NCBI RefSeq assembly: GCF_001831495.1
Contig: NZ_CP017689.1
Location: forward strand, 2,914,001-2,978,000
Reading direction: 5' to 3'
Source: Thalassotalea crassostreae
Lineage (GTDB): Bacteria > Pseudomonadota > Gammaproteobacteria > Enterobacterales > Alteromonadaceae
Length of the DNA: 64,000 bases
Under the pieces are notes generated by a model. The model was not told the origin of the DNA. It saw nothing but the letters and a program-made list of their open reading frames with translations, and did not search any database. A program made the translations under genes and the position numbers. Shown here one piece after another: positions 36,287 to 44,374 of the stretch (position 1 is the first letter of the stretch; each line of letters starts with the position of its first letter).

Positions 36287-36346
36287 TTTTTAGTCTGGAT
36301 TGCTACAGTATTATTCTGTTTATTATAAAAAGGTTGATAACTAGTC

Positions 36347-37363
36347 ATGTTTTCTAAAGGGAAGATAAAGCAATTATGCACAATTGGTATGCTTTCATGG
36401 GGAGCATTACATGCGAATACATCTTATTCATATCAATCTGACTTATTAAGTTTATCAAACGAAAACGTATCTATTGCAGTGTCTCCAAAAGCGGGGGGGG
36501 AACTAGCAAGCATTGAAGTAAAGCATTTAAATGAATGGCATGAATTGCTTTATAAAGGTAAAGACTATATCCCGAAAAAAGGCTGGCGTGGAAAAGCTCC
36601 TTTGTTGTGGCCTGCGACGGGGGCTACGACGCTAGATGGGCTTTCCAAAAAAGGAGTTAAACGCGGTCAATATAAAGTTAATAAACATATCTATAGCATG
36701 CCATTTCATGGCTTTGCCCAAAATTTACATTGGCGATTGCTGAACAAAAATCATAATAGCATTGCACTCAGTATAGAAGACACTGCTGAAACCCAAAAAC
36801 AATTTCCTTTTGGTTTTAAGGTGGATGTTAAGTATGAATTAAGAGATCGACAGCTTTTGATTCAGTATAATATATTTGCAAAAGCAGCGAATACATCATC
36901 AATGCCTTTTTCAATAGGCAACCATATTACATTTAATGCCCCTCTATTAAATACTTCGTCTATAAATGACTTTAAATTTTCAACGCCGTGCCAGCAAAGA
37001 GTCGAACGAAATAGTCAGGGGTTCCCAACAGGAAATCTAACCTCGAACCAATTAATAGGCATTAAATCAATGAAAGATCTTCCAGAAAGGAAGTCTATTT
37101 CATTAACAGACTGTGGTGATGACAAAAAAGTCACACTTTTAGATTCAAGTGGTTTAAATGTTGATATTTCTCACTTTGCCACACACTGGCCGAAACAACC
37201 TGTAATTGAATACAACATGTGGGCTAGTGAAGCATTCGGGTTTATTTCTCCTGAACCATGGGTAGGTGCACAAAACTCGTTGAATTCCCGTTATGGGCTT
37301 ATAGAACTGTTGCCTGGCGAGCAATGGCAATGGTCAATAAAGATTGATATCAACGAAAATTAG
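36347..37363 (+). CDS. Exported aldose 1-epimerase-like (galactose-mutarotase fold) protein
   Basis: A 338-residue protein with an N-terminal export-type segment (~8-28, TIGMLSWGALHANTSYS). The rest is a galactose-mutarotase beta-sandwich: MPFHGFAQNLHWRL (~110), PFSIGNHITFNAP (~184) and the C-terminal acidic motif YGLIELLPGEQWQW. Such enzymes interconvert alpha and beta anomers of free sugars. Here it would act in the periplasm on sugars released by the GH3 enzyme. It is the first gene of the + strand unit with two sulfatases. A run of eight G in the coding sequence (36493-36500) is unusual for this AT-rich DNA. Confidence 0.8.
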   Translation: MFSKGKIKQLCTIGMLSWGALHANTSYSYQSDLLSLSNENVSIAVSPKAGGELASIEVKHLNEWHELLYKGKDYIPKKGWRGKAPLLWPATGATTLDGLSKKGVKRGQYKVNKHIYSMPFHGFAQNLHWRLLNKNHNSIALSIEDTAETQKQFPFGFKVDVKYELRDRQLLIQYNIFAKAANTSSMPFSIGNHITFNAPLLNTSSINDFKFSTPCQQRVERNSQGFPTGNLTSNQLIGIKSMKDLPERKSISLTDCGDDKKVTLLDSSGLNVDISHFATHWPKQPVIEYNMWASEAFGFISPEPWVGAQNSLNSRYGLIELLPGEQWQWSIKIDINEN

Positions 37364-37395
37364 AACTTATATTTATTAAGTATTCAGGAAATATA

Positions 37396-38892
37396 ATGCA
37401 GTTTATCCAGTTTCTATTAGTGGGCATTTTTATGTTAGCTATTTGTTTTTCATCTATAGCCAAAGAAGCTATCAAACCCAATATTTTGTTTATTACTGTA
37501 GATGATATGAATAACGACTTAGGAGCATACGGTCACCCATTGGTGATAAGCCCTAATATTGACTCCATCGCGAAAAAAGGAGTGTTATTTAACAAGGCAT
37601 ATAGCCAATCACCAATGTGTACACCCAGTCGTGCAAGTTTTATGACCGGTCTTTACCCTGATCAAACAGGTGTTATTGCTCATGCCTCTCATACGCGTTT
37701 AACATCTAACTTTCGAGATCATATTCCTAACGTAGTTACTTTGCCTCAGTTATTTAAAGAACAGGGATATTTTTCAGCAAGAGTGGGGAAAATTTATCAT
37801 CAAGGTGTACCTAATCAAATAGGTACTGATGGCGCTGACGATGCAATATCTTGGGACAAAGTTATCAACCCAATAGGGCTAGATAAATTTGTAGAAGATA
37901 AAATACAAGCTTTCAATCCAGACGCTTTAGCAAGGCAATCATTTGGTGGTGTTTTAAGCTTTTTATCAATAAAGAGCGAAGATGAAGAGCATACCGATGG
38001 CAAAGTTGCTAGTGCTGCCATAGATTTAATATCTAAGCATCACCCTAACAAAACTGGAAAACCTTTCTTTTTAGGTGTGGGTTTTTATCGTCCTCATACC
38101 CCATTTGTCGCTCCGAAAAAGTATTTCGATCTTTATCCATTAGATAAAATTACGCCTTACATTGCACCTAAAAATGATCGTAATGACATTCCTAAAATCG
38201 CGTTAACTGACCGTCCATATCAAAAAACACTTACACTGCAGCAAAGAAAGAAAATTATCCAAGGCTATTACGCTGCAATATCATATGTTGATGCTCAAAT
38301 TGGTAGGGTTATTGATGCTCTAGAACAGCAAGGTTTATCGGACAACACTATTGTAGTATTTTTATCTGATCACGGTTATGAATTAGGTCAACATGATTTA
38401 TGGCAAAAAGGCAGTTTATTTGAAGGTTCGGCTCGTACACCATTAATAATTTACGCCCCAAATGCACAAGATAACGGCGGTACAGTTGAGACTCCAGTAG
38501 AACTAGTGGACCTTTACCCTACTTTAACGAAGCTTGCCAAACTAAATGCTCCGCAGTACTTACAAGGCTTAGATCTAACTCCGAGTTTAGATGATGTTTC
38601 TATTAGCGTGAGAAACAGTGCTTATTCCGCAATACTCAGTAGGGTCAAAGGAGAGAACAGGGAGTTTTCTTATAAAAAAATACGCGGCCACTCCATTCGA
38701 ACAACACGTTATCGTTATACCGAGTGGGGTAATGGTCTTTTCGGGGCAGAGCTTTACGATCATGAAAATGATCCTGAGGAATTAAACAACCTTGCTGACA
38801 AAGTTCCCCTTGAAGGAATAAGAATTAATTTAAAGTGGAAGCTAGATGATGCTGTTAAAAAAGCTCAAACTCGCATTAAAGAATTGGAATAA
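37396..38892 (+). CDS. Secreted sulfatase, iduronate-2-sulfatase-like (probably S1_7)
   Basis: A 498-residue type I sulfatase with a signal peptide (~1-22). C75 in QSPMCTPSRASFMTGLYPDQ is the formylglycine site. Metal-binding Asp are in TVDDMNNDLGAYG and VFLSDHGYELGQHDLW. The stretch NVVTLPQLFKEQGYFSARVGKIYHQG is characteristic of the iduronate-2-sulfatase branch. The enzyme would take sulfate off a sugar of a marine sulfated polysaccharide. It starts 32 bases after the epimerase-like gene and eight bases before the next sulfatase. Confidence 0.9.
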   Translation: MQFIQFLLVGIFMLAICFSSIAKEAIKPNILFITVDDMNNDLGAYGHPLVISPNIDSIAKKGVLFNKAYSQSPMCTPSRASFMTGLYPDQTGVIAHASHTRLTSNFRDHIPNVVTLPQLFKEQGYFSARVGKIYHQGVPNQIGTDGADDAISWDKVINPIGLDKFVEDKIQAFNPDALARQSFGGVLSFLSIKSEDEEHTDGKVASAAIDLISKHHPNKTGKPFFLGVGFYRPHTPFVAPKKYFDLYPLDKITPYIAPKNDRNDIPKIALTDRPYQKTLTLQQRKKIIQGYYAAISYVDAQIGRVIDALEQQGLSDNTIVVFLSDHGYELGQHDLWQKGSLFEGSARTPLIIYAPNAQDNGGTVETPVELVDLYPTLTKLAKLNAPQYLQGLDLTPSLDDVSISVRNSAYSAILSRVKGENREFSYKKIRGHSIRTTRYRYTEWGNGLFGAELYDHENDPEELNNLADKVPLEGIRINLKWKLDDAVKKAQTRIKELE

Positions 38893-38900
38893 TAAATAAT

Positions 38901-40427
38901 ATGGGGTTCAAAATGAAATTACTATCTGCAGTCAGCCTATTAATGGTGATTGGTACTGCAATTTTTGCTTATAGTAAAGCAAATGATTTAAGCATAGAAA
39001 CAAAACCAAATATCATAATGATTATTTCCGATGATATGGGGCGCCAAGATCTTTCATTATATGGCAGTAAGCTATATGAAACTCCCAATATTGATCAACT
39101 CGCAATGGAAGGGATGCGATTCGATAATGCTTATGTTGCCCACCCACGCTGCGTTCCTTCACGAATAGCATTGCTAAGCGGAATGGCGCCAACAAGACTA
39201 GGAAGTGAATTAATAAATCGTAAACATTTTTTACCTCCTGAAAACGTAACATTTGCTGAGCATTTCCAAAATGCTGGATATCACACCGGATATATTGGTA
39301 AATGGCACTTAGGAAAATCAGATGGCGGCTGGCCAGAACACCAAGGCTTTGAAGAAAATATGCTTGCAGGCTCTGCCGGTGCGCCTGACAATTATTTTTA
39401 CCCTTGGGGCGCTAGATCAAAAAATGGTAAAGAAACTTTTGCTCATATTAAAGGAACAAAAGGTGAATATATAACTGATCGATTGGCTCAAGAAGCAGAG
39501 TCTTTTCTTGAACGTAATAAAGATAAACCTTTTTTAATGGTACTTTCGCACTACTCAGTACATACCCCTATACAAGCCCACCCAAAAGATGTCGAATATT
39601 ATAAAAATAAGCTAGACAATATGGGGGTAAAGGCTGCAAGTAAAAAAGAAACATATGACATTATTGACAGCGGCGATGGTATTTCACAATACAAAACAAA
39701 ACAGAACCATCCAGTCTATGCTGCAATGGTTGGATCTGTCGACAAAAGTGTTGGTAAAGTATTAAAAAAATTAGAAAGTTTAAAATTAACTGATAATACC
39801 ATTATTATGTTTACTTCTGATCATGGTGGCCTATCATCTAGAGGACCAAATACAAGAGAATTAGCCACTTCTAATCTACCTTATAGACAAGGAAAAGGCT
39901 GGCTATATGACGGTGGTATTAGAGTGCCTTTCATAATAAAATGGCCGGGAAAAATCAAAGCTGGTTCAGTTAGCCAAACACAGGTAATGAATTCTGATCA
40001 CTTCCCTACAATGCTTGAAATGGGCAGTCTACCTTTAAGTCCACAAGACCATTTAGATGGCGTCAGCTATATGAACGCTCTAAAAGGAAAAGAGGTGAAA
40101 CGACCGGCGATGTATTTTCATTCTCCAATAGCACGTCCAGGAGCCACCGGTGATAGAAATAGCTCTGCTATTATCGACGGTGAATGGAAGCTTATCCACT
40201 GGTACGATGAAAATTTATTTGAATTATTTCATTTAGTTTCAGATAAAGAAGAACTGGTAAACCTTGCTGATAAACACCCAGAAAAAGTAAAAACATTGTC
40301 TAAGCAATTAAATAGCTGGTTAATTGATGCAAACGCACAATATCGTAAGCCCGGTGATAAGATGAAATGGGATATTCCCAAAGCAGGAGAAAAGTTAGAA
40401 AATACTGACGGTAAATTTAAATGGTAA
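38901..40427 (+). CDS. Secreted sulfatase (arylsulfatase-A type, possibly S1_16)
   Basis: A 508-residue sulfatase; signal-type N-terminus (~5-26), metal ligands in ISDDMGRQDLSLYG, and C84 in YVAHPRCVPSRIALLSGM as the formylglycine site. The second metal site MFTSDHGGLSSR and GGIRVPFIIKWPG match arylsulfatase-A-like marine enzymes. The start may be the ATG at 38901 or the one four codons later (38913), which is preceded by GGGG. It differs clearly from the other two sulfatases, so the three probably remove sulfate from different positions (inference). It ends the + strand unit. Confidence 0.88.
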   Translation: MGFKMKLLSAVSLLMVIGTAIFAYSKANDLSIETKPNIIMIISDDMGRQDLSLYGSKLYETPNIDQLAMEGMRFDNAYVAHPRCVPSRIALLSGMAPTRLGSELINRKHFLPPENVTFAEHFQNAGYHTGYIGKWHLGKSDGGWPEHQGFEENMLAGSAGAPDNYFYPWGARSKNGKETFAHIKGTKGEYITDRLAQEAESFLERNKDKPFLMVLSHYSVHTPIQAHPKDVEYYKNKLDNMGVKAASKKETYDIIDSGDGISQYKTKQNHPVYAAMVGSVDKSVGKVLKKLESLKLTDNTIIMFTSDHGGLSSRGPNTRELATSNLPYRQGKGWLYDGGIRVPFIIKWPGKIKAGSVSQTQVMNSDHFPTMLEMGSLPLSPQDHLDGVSYMNALKGKEVKRPAMYFHSPIARPGATGDRNSSAIIDGEWKLIHWYDENLFELFHLVSDKEELVNLADKHPEKVKTLSKQLNSWLIDANAQYRKPGDKMKWDIPKAGEKLENTDGKFKW

Positions 40428-40461
40428 TTTCCAGCTTTTCATAAAGTACTTTTCAATATGG

Positions 40462-40488
40462 TTTGGGCTAGATTTCCTGCAGCCCAAA
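40462..40488 (+). terminator. Hairpin after the sulfatase unit
   Basis: TTTGGGCT and AGCCCAAA are an exact eight-base inverted repeat with an 11-base loop, 35 bases after the last sulfatase stop. It has no T-run, so termination is uncertain. I see nothing else in the 263 bases up to the next gene. Confidence 0.45.
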
Positions 40489-40690
40489 TCTACATAGTAT
40501 CAATAAGAGTCTAGCAGTGACCTTGGTTTTGGTATCCTGCTTCACTCTACCTTCTATATATTCATGCAGATGTTAGCCGAATTGACGTGGTTAATTTTTT
40601 CTATTACTACTTAAGTATCTGACGAAAAATGGCAGTTATAAGACGCCCTTACAGCTCTTAAAACTAGTTCAAGAAATCAATTTTTAATAC

Positions 40691-41062
40691 TTAATCGTCG
40701 TGCCATTCATATTCATCTATTGCCTTTCGCGCTTCAGCTATTGTGCAATTTGCTAACTTCACTAGTTCATTGACACTGATGCTAGGGTTACGAACAACAA
40801 ATGCATAAATTTCTTTTTCGGTAAACTGACCACGTTGTTGTTCAATCAATTTGATAAGCCATGCCCATGTGGGCTCTGATACTTGTTCAAGACCGCTAAT
40901 AATTTCGGTCATTTGATCACGAGTCGCGCTTAATCGCCAATTACGTGAACGCCCTATCCGGCTTAGCTCACAACCGGTTTCACGGATCAAAGCCTTAAGC
41001 TCATAGGCACGCATTGATTTGCGCAAAAATGAAGGCAATAAAATGTGATGGACTTTCAACAT
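40691..41062 (-). CDS. Small protein of the 'ribosome recycling factor family' annotation group, unknown function
   Basis: A 123-residue basic protein. The patterns CELSRIGRSRNWRLSA and NELVKLANCTIAEARKAIDEYEW are shared, as I recall, with Vibrio and Shewanella proteins labelled 'ribosome recycling factor family'. These are not true RRF: the length and fold signature differ and no frr gene neighbours (tsf, pyrH) are present. The ATG at about 41062 follows an in-frame TTG. It stands alone between the sulfatase unit and yfhL. Function unknown. Confidence 0.65.
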   Translation of the reverse strand: MLKVHHILLPSFLRKSMRAYELKALIRETGCELSRIGRSRNWRLSATRDQMTEIISGLEQVSEPTWAWLIKLIEQQRGQFTEKEIYAFVVRNPSISVNELVKLANCTIAEARKAIDEYEWHDD

Positions 41063-41142
41063 CAATTAGCTCGATTAAAAATGAAAGTAGTTAGTATATC
41101 AAATAAACTGAGTGACTCAATTATTGGCTTTTAGGGCTTAAA

Positions 41143-41400
41143 TTAGCCCTGCGGAATGCCATGCATTTCGTAGCATTTAACCAGTAAGTCTTCTTCTGAC
41201 TCGACATGATTAGGATCAGGCTTAATACAATCGATTGGACAGGCAATGACACATTGTGGCTTTTCATAATGACCGACACACTCAGTACATTTATCGGCAT
41301 CAATTTCATAGATCTCATCGCCCATATAAATTGCTTCATTTGGGCATTCAGGATCACACATATCGCAGTTGATGCAAGTGTCTAATATTTTCAAAGCCAT
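41143..41400 (-). CDS. yfhL: YfhL-type 2[4Fe-4S] ferredoxin
   Basis: An 85-residue ferredoxin with two cluster motifs, CINCDMCDPECP (~10-21) and CTECVGHYEKPQCVIACP (~38-55). The longer spacing in the second motif is typical of the Alvin/YfhL group. It is encoded 25 bases after trhP in the same operon. An electron-transfer role for the U32 hydroxylase is a reasonable inference from this linkage. Confidence 0.92.
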   Translation of the reverse strand: MALKILDTCINCDMCDPECPNEAIYMGDEIYEIDADKCTECVGHYEKPQCVIACPIDCIKPDPNHVESEEDLLVKCYEMHGIPQG

Positions 41401-41425
41401 GATAAATTATTCCGTAAAGCCAAGG

Positions 41426-42856
41426 TTAAACGTTTGCTTTGCTATCTGTTTTATCTGCAGTTTGGTTTTGCGCAAACGGATGTCGGGTATTCTCACCGTC
41501 GTTTAAATAGCGCATGATAATACCAAACTCTAAATCAAGCTCTGTATCTAGTTTAATTTGCACAAAATGGCCTGAGCCTTTAGCGTCAGTGACTTCTTCA
41601 CCTTTACGGTTTTGCATGTAATCTAGGGTAAAGCTGATATTGCCGTTCGGTGTCATCAATTCAATATAATCGCCAGTTAAGAACTTGTTCTTCACCTCGA
41701 TTTCAATTAATCCATCTTCCGTACGACCTAATACCTCACCAACAAATTGCTGAGAATCTGACTTAGAGTAACCATAGTCAAAATTTTGCAAGCCATCGTG
41801 ACGGTGACGAGAAAGGAAACCTTCGGTATAACCACGACTTGCTAAGTGTTCAAGATCAAGCTTTAAACGCTCGTTGAAGCTGCGTCCTTCGACGGCATCT
41901 TTCATTGCTTGCTTATAAATTTGCGCAGTACGTGCACAGTAGTAAAACGACTTAGTACGACCTTCGATTTTCAATGAGTGCACACCCATTTTCACTAAAC
42001 GTTCAACATGCTCAATTGCGCGTAAATCTTTTGAGTTCATAATGTATGTGCCATGTTCATCTTCAAATGCCGGCATATACTCACCAGGACGACCTTGTTC
42101 TTGTAAAAGATACACTTCGTCAGTTGGCTTAAACTCTTCTTGCTGCGGCGTTTCTGGTGTCCAAATAGTAGGCTCTTCGCTACCAACAATCTGTTGTTGC
42201 GGTTGTACTGCAATGATATCACCATGCTCATTTTCTTTAGCATCGTGAGCATTGTATGACCAGCGACATGAGTTCGTGCATGTACCTTGGTTTGGATCGC
42301 GCTTATTAATGTAACCCGATAATAGACAACGGCCTGAATAAGCCATACATAATGCACCGTGAACAAATACTTCTAATTCCATTTCCGGTACACGCATGCG
42401 AATTTCTTCAATTTCGTCTAAAGACAATTCGCGAGATAAAATTACTCGTTCTACCCCTTGTTGATGCCAAAATTTTACTGTCGCCCAGTTCACAGCATTC
42501 GCTTGTACTGACAAATGAATAGGCATATCTGGGTAAGCTTCACGGATCATCATGATCAGACCAGGATCGCTCATAATAAGCGCGTCAGGTTTCATTTGAA
42601 CAACAGGTTCAATATCACGTAAATAGGTTTTCAGCTTCGAGTTATGAGGTGAGATGTTGCTCACTACATAAAGCTTTTTACCTAACTCATGAGCTTCATT
42701 GATGCCGATTTCTAAGTTGGCAAGGTTAAACTCGTTATTACGTACACGCAGAGAATAACGCGGCTGTCCGGCATACACAGCATCAGCACCGTAGGCGAAT
42801 GCATAACGCATGTTTTTAAGACTACCAGCAGGAGATAATAATTCCGGTGTAAACAT
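41426..42856 (-). CDS. trhP: tRNA 5-hydroxyuridine modification protein TrhP (peptidase U32 family, YegQ)
   Basis: TrhP is needed to hydroxylate uridine 34 of tRNAs (ho5U), the first step to cmo5U/mo5U. The 476-residue product starts at the ATG at 42856 (MFTPELLSPAGSLKNMRYAF, as in YegQ); the frame continues 25 codons upstream but without family similarity. U32 features are visible: LSREL at ~135, EVFVHGALCMAYSGRCLLSGY, and conserved Cys in NQGTCTNSCRW. The C-terminal ~90 residues form a small beta domain. yfhL follows in the operon. Despite the family name there is no peptidase motif. Confidence 0.93.
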   Translation of the reverse strand: MFTPELLSPAGSLKNMRYAFAYGADAVYAGQPRYSLRVRNNEFNLANLEIGINEAHELGKKLYVVSNISPHNSKLKTYLRDIEPVVQMKPDALIMSDPGLIMMIREAYPDMPIHLSVQANAVNWATVKFWHQQGVERVILSRELSLDEIEEIRMRVPEMELEVFVHGALCMAYSGRCLLSGYINKRDPNQGTCTNSCRWSYNAHDAKENEHGDIIAVQPQQQIVGSEEPTIWTPETPQQEEFKPTDEVYLLQEQGRPGEYMPAFEDEHGTYIMNSKDLRAIEHVERLVKMGVHSLKIEGRTKSFYYCARTAQIYKQAMKDAVEGRSFNERLKLDLEHLASRGYTEGFLSRHRHDGLQNFDYGYSKSDSQQFVGEVLGRTEDGLIEIEVKNKFLTGDYIELMTPNGNISFTLDYMQNRKGEEVTDAKGSGHFVQIKLDTELDLEFGIIMRYLNDGENTRHPFAQNQTADKTDSKANV

Positions 42857-42916
42857 AATAAGTACCAACCTTATAAACTGTAAGGATATTTGAAAGTTGC
42901 GGTATTTTAATGGTTC

Positions 42917-42973
42917 AAAAAAAAAGTGCAATACACATCAAGTTAACAGTTGTAACCATGTGTAATGCACTTT
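42917..42973 (-). terminator. Strong long-stem terminator of rdgC
   Basis: A 16-base stem with a single mismatch (AAAGTGCA-x-TACACAT arms, 42923-42938 and 42958-42973), followed on the minus strand by T9. It begins 42 bases after the rdgC stop codon. Confidence 0.9.
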
Positions 42974-43014
42974 ATTTACTATTTAAAAATCAAAAACTTA
43001 TGATTTTTAAAGTT

Positions 43015-43932
43015 TTAACTTTCCAGGTAAGAATTTGTCGCTAATTCGAATTGCGCTAACATATCGTCAACAAAACGGTTTATTTCACCGGTCATTAAGG
43101 TAAAGTCAGCATCGATTTTTACCATCATGTCGTCTTTTGGAATATCTTCGTTTTGCTCATATACGCTGTCGTGGAACTTAACGCGTTTTACACTAAGTTC
43201 ATCGGTTAGGATACAAGATAATGTTTGGTCCCAATCGAAGGCAATTTTAACCACTTGCTTGTCGCCTAAATGCGCTAAGATTTCATCGGATAATAAATCT
43301 TGGTTTTTACATTTAAGAACTGCGGCATCTTCACCCATCGCTTTAATCTCACCTTCAAAACCGATAGTGAAACGCTCAGGCAATGTTTGCTCTAATAACC
43401 AATTCGTCATCGTAGTTTCAGCGCCAGCATCTGGGGTGAAACTCGTTACTGGCAATGAACCTAAACATTTACGCAATAAGGCTAAAAAGTCTTCTGCTTT
43501 GCCGCGTGAACTGGTGTTAATGACGATAATATTTTTCTCTGGGCAAATATAGCCTTGGGTATCATTGATACGAGAAAATGCACGAGGTAATAACTCAAAA
43601 GTGATGTCTTCTTTGAATTGTTCTTTTTCTTTCTTTGTTGCTTTACGACTATGCTCATGTTCAAGCTGAGAAATTTTTTCTTCTAACTGTTCTTTAACCA
43701 CTGATGCAGGTAAAATTTTCTCTTCTTTACGAGCGTTGATTAAGAAACATCCGTTGGCATGGTGTAATAAGCGCTCACCATGTTTACCAAGGGCAGTGCT
43801 CCAACCAAAACGTGATAATTCTGTTTTACCACATGGTGCAAAGACATGTTCTTGTAATGCCTTTTCAAGCTCTTCTTCGTTTTGCGTAAATGGGCGGGTA
43901 AATGCAAAAATATATAAATTTTTAAACCACAT
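43015..43932 (-). CDS. rdgC: Recombination-associated protein RdgC
   Basis: RdgC is a ring-shaped, non-specific DNA-binding protein of the nucleoid that restrains RecA filament formation. The 305-residue product has the usual length (303 in Escherichia coli) and the family start MWFKNLYIFAFTRPF. CGKTELSRFGWSTALG and ATKKEKEQFKEDITFELLPRAFSR are in the body and a hydrophobic/acidic C-terminus follows. The gene is single, with its own strong terminator. Confidence 0.95.
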   Translation of the reverse strand: MWFKNLYIFAFTRPFTQNEEELEKALQEHVFAPCGKTELSRFGWSTALGKHGERLLHHANGCFLINARKEEKILPASVVKEQLEEKISQLEHEHSRKATKKEKEQFKEDITFELLPRAFSRINDTQGYICPEKNIIVINTSSRGKAEDFLALLRKCLGSLPVTSFTPDAGAETTMTNWLLEQTLPERFTIGFEGEIKAMGEDAAVLKCKNQDLLSDEILAHLGDKQVVKIAFDWDQTLSCILTDELSVKRVKFHDSVYEQNEDIPKDDMMVKIDADFTLMTGEINRFVDDMLAQFELATNSYLES

Positions 43933-43999
43933 GGTGAAATTCCTTGGCTAACCGATTAGAGTATCTATCGATGATAATAATTAATTTTTTAAGGCGCTT

Positions 44000-44329
44000 A
44001 TGATAACCAAGCTAATACTGTTAAGTATATCTATTTTTTTAGTTTCTCGATTGATGGATGGTATTCGTTTAAAAAGCTTTGGCACCGCTATTGTCGTTGC
44101 CATTGTCTATTCGGTTGTTGACCTATTTTTATGGTGGATCTTAGTATTTTTCGCTATGCCAATGATTATATTAACTTTTGGTATATTTTTGCTGGTGATA
44201 AATGCGTTTATGTTGTGGCTAACAGACCAGTTTATTGATGATTTTGAGATTAAAAGCTTAAAAACGACTTTTATTGCGGCGTGTATTATTTCTTTGATAA
44301 ATATTGTGCTAACAGCAATATTTCATTAG
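44000..44329 (+). CDS. Small four-helix membrane protein, phage-holin 4 superfamily (PF04020-like)
   Basis: A 109-residue protein with four hydrophobic segments (~2-18, 28-50, 52-72, 88-107). The pattern WWILVFFAMPMIILTFGIFLLVINAFMLWLTD is typical of the PF04020 group, chromosomal proteins named after phage holins without known lytic role. AAGG precedes the ATG. It is divergent from rdgC and convergent with phoR, with no phage genes around it, so a prophage origin is not supported. Confidence 0.85.
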   Translation: MITKLILLSISIFLVSRLMDGIRLKSFGTAIVVAIVYSVVDLFLWWILVFFAMPMIILTFGIFLLVINAFMLWLTDQFIDDFEIKSLKTTFIAACIISLINIVLTAIFH

Positions 44330-44351
44330 CACTAATGGTAATTAAGACATT

Positions 44352-44374
44352 TAATTGAAAGACTGTTTCAATTA
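44352..44374. terminator. Short hairpin between convergent genes
   Basis: TAATTGAAA and TTTCAATTA pair exactly over nine bases with a five-base loop, overlapping the phoR stop codon. It is AT-rich and lacks a clear T-run, so only a weak terminator candidate. Confidence 0.35.

Larger units (their letters stand above)
35793..36346. other. Divergent control region of the glycan locus
   Basis: A very AT-rich stretch of 554 bases between the receptor (-) and the epimerase-like gene (+) with no credible coding frame. It holds four LacI-type operators (listed separately), a candidate receptor promoter and a candidate promoter for the + strand unit (TTGCTA at 36300-36305 with TATAAA at 36324-36329, 18-base spacing). 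I see no CRP-type palindrome. Confidence 0.7.

Noticed and set aside
40691-41062. True ribosome recycling factor
   Set aside because: The protein is too short and lacks RRF sequence and the tsf-pyrH-frr neighbourhood; only the annotation label of relatives is similar.
44000-44329. Holin-like gene as a sign of a prophage
   Set aside because: PF04020-type proteins are common chromosomal membrane proteins; no integrase, lysin or phage structural gene is nearby.
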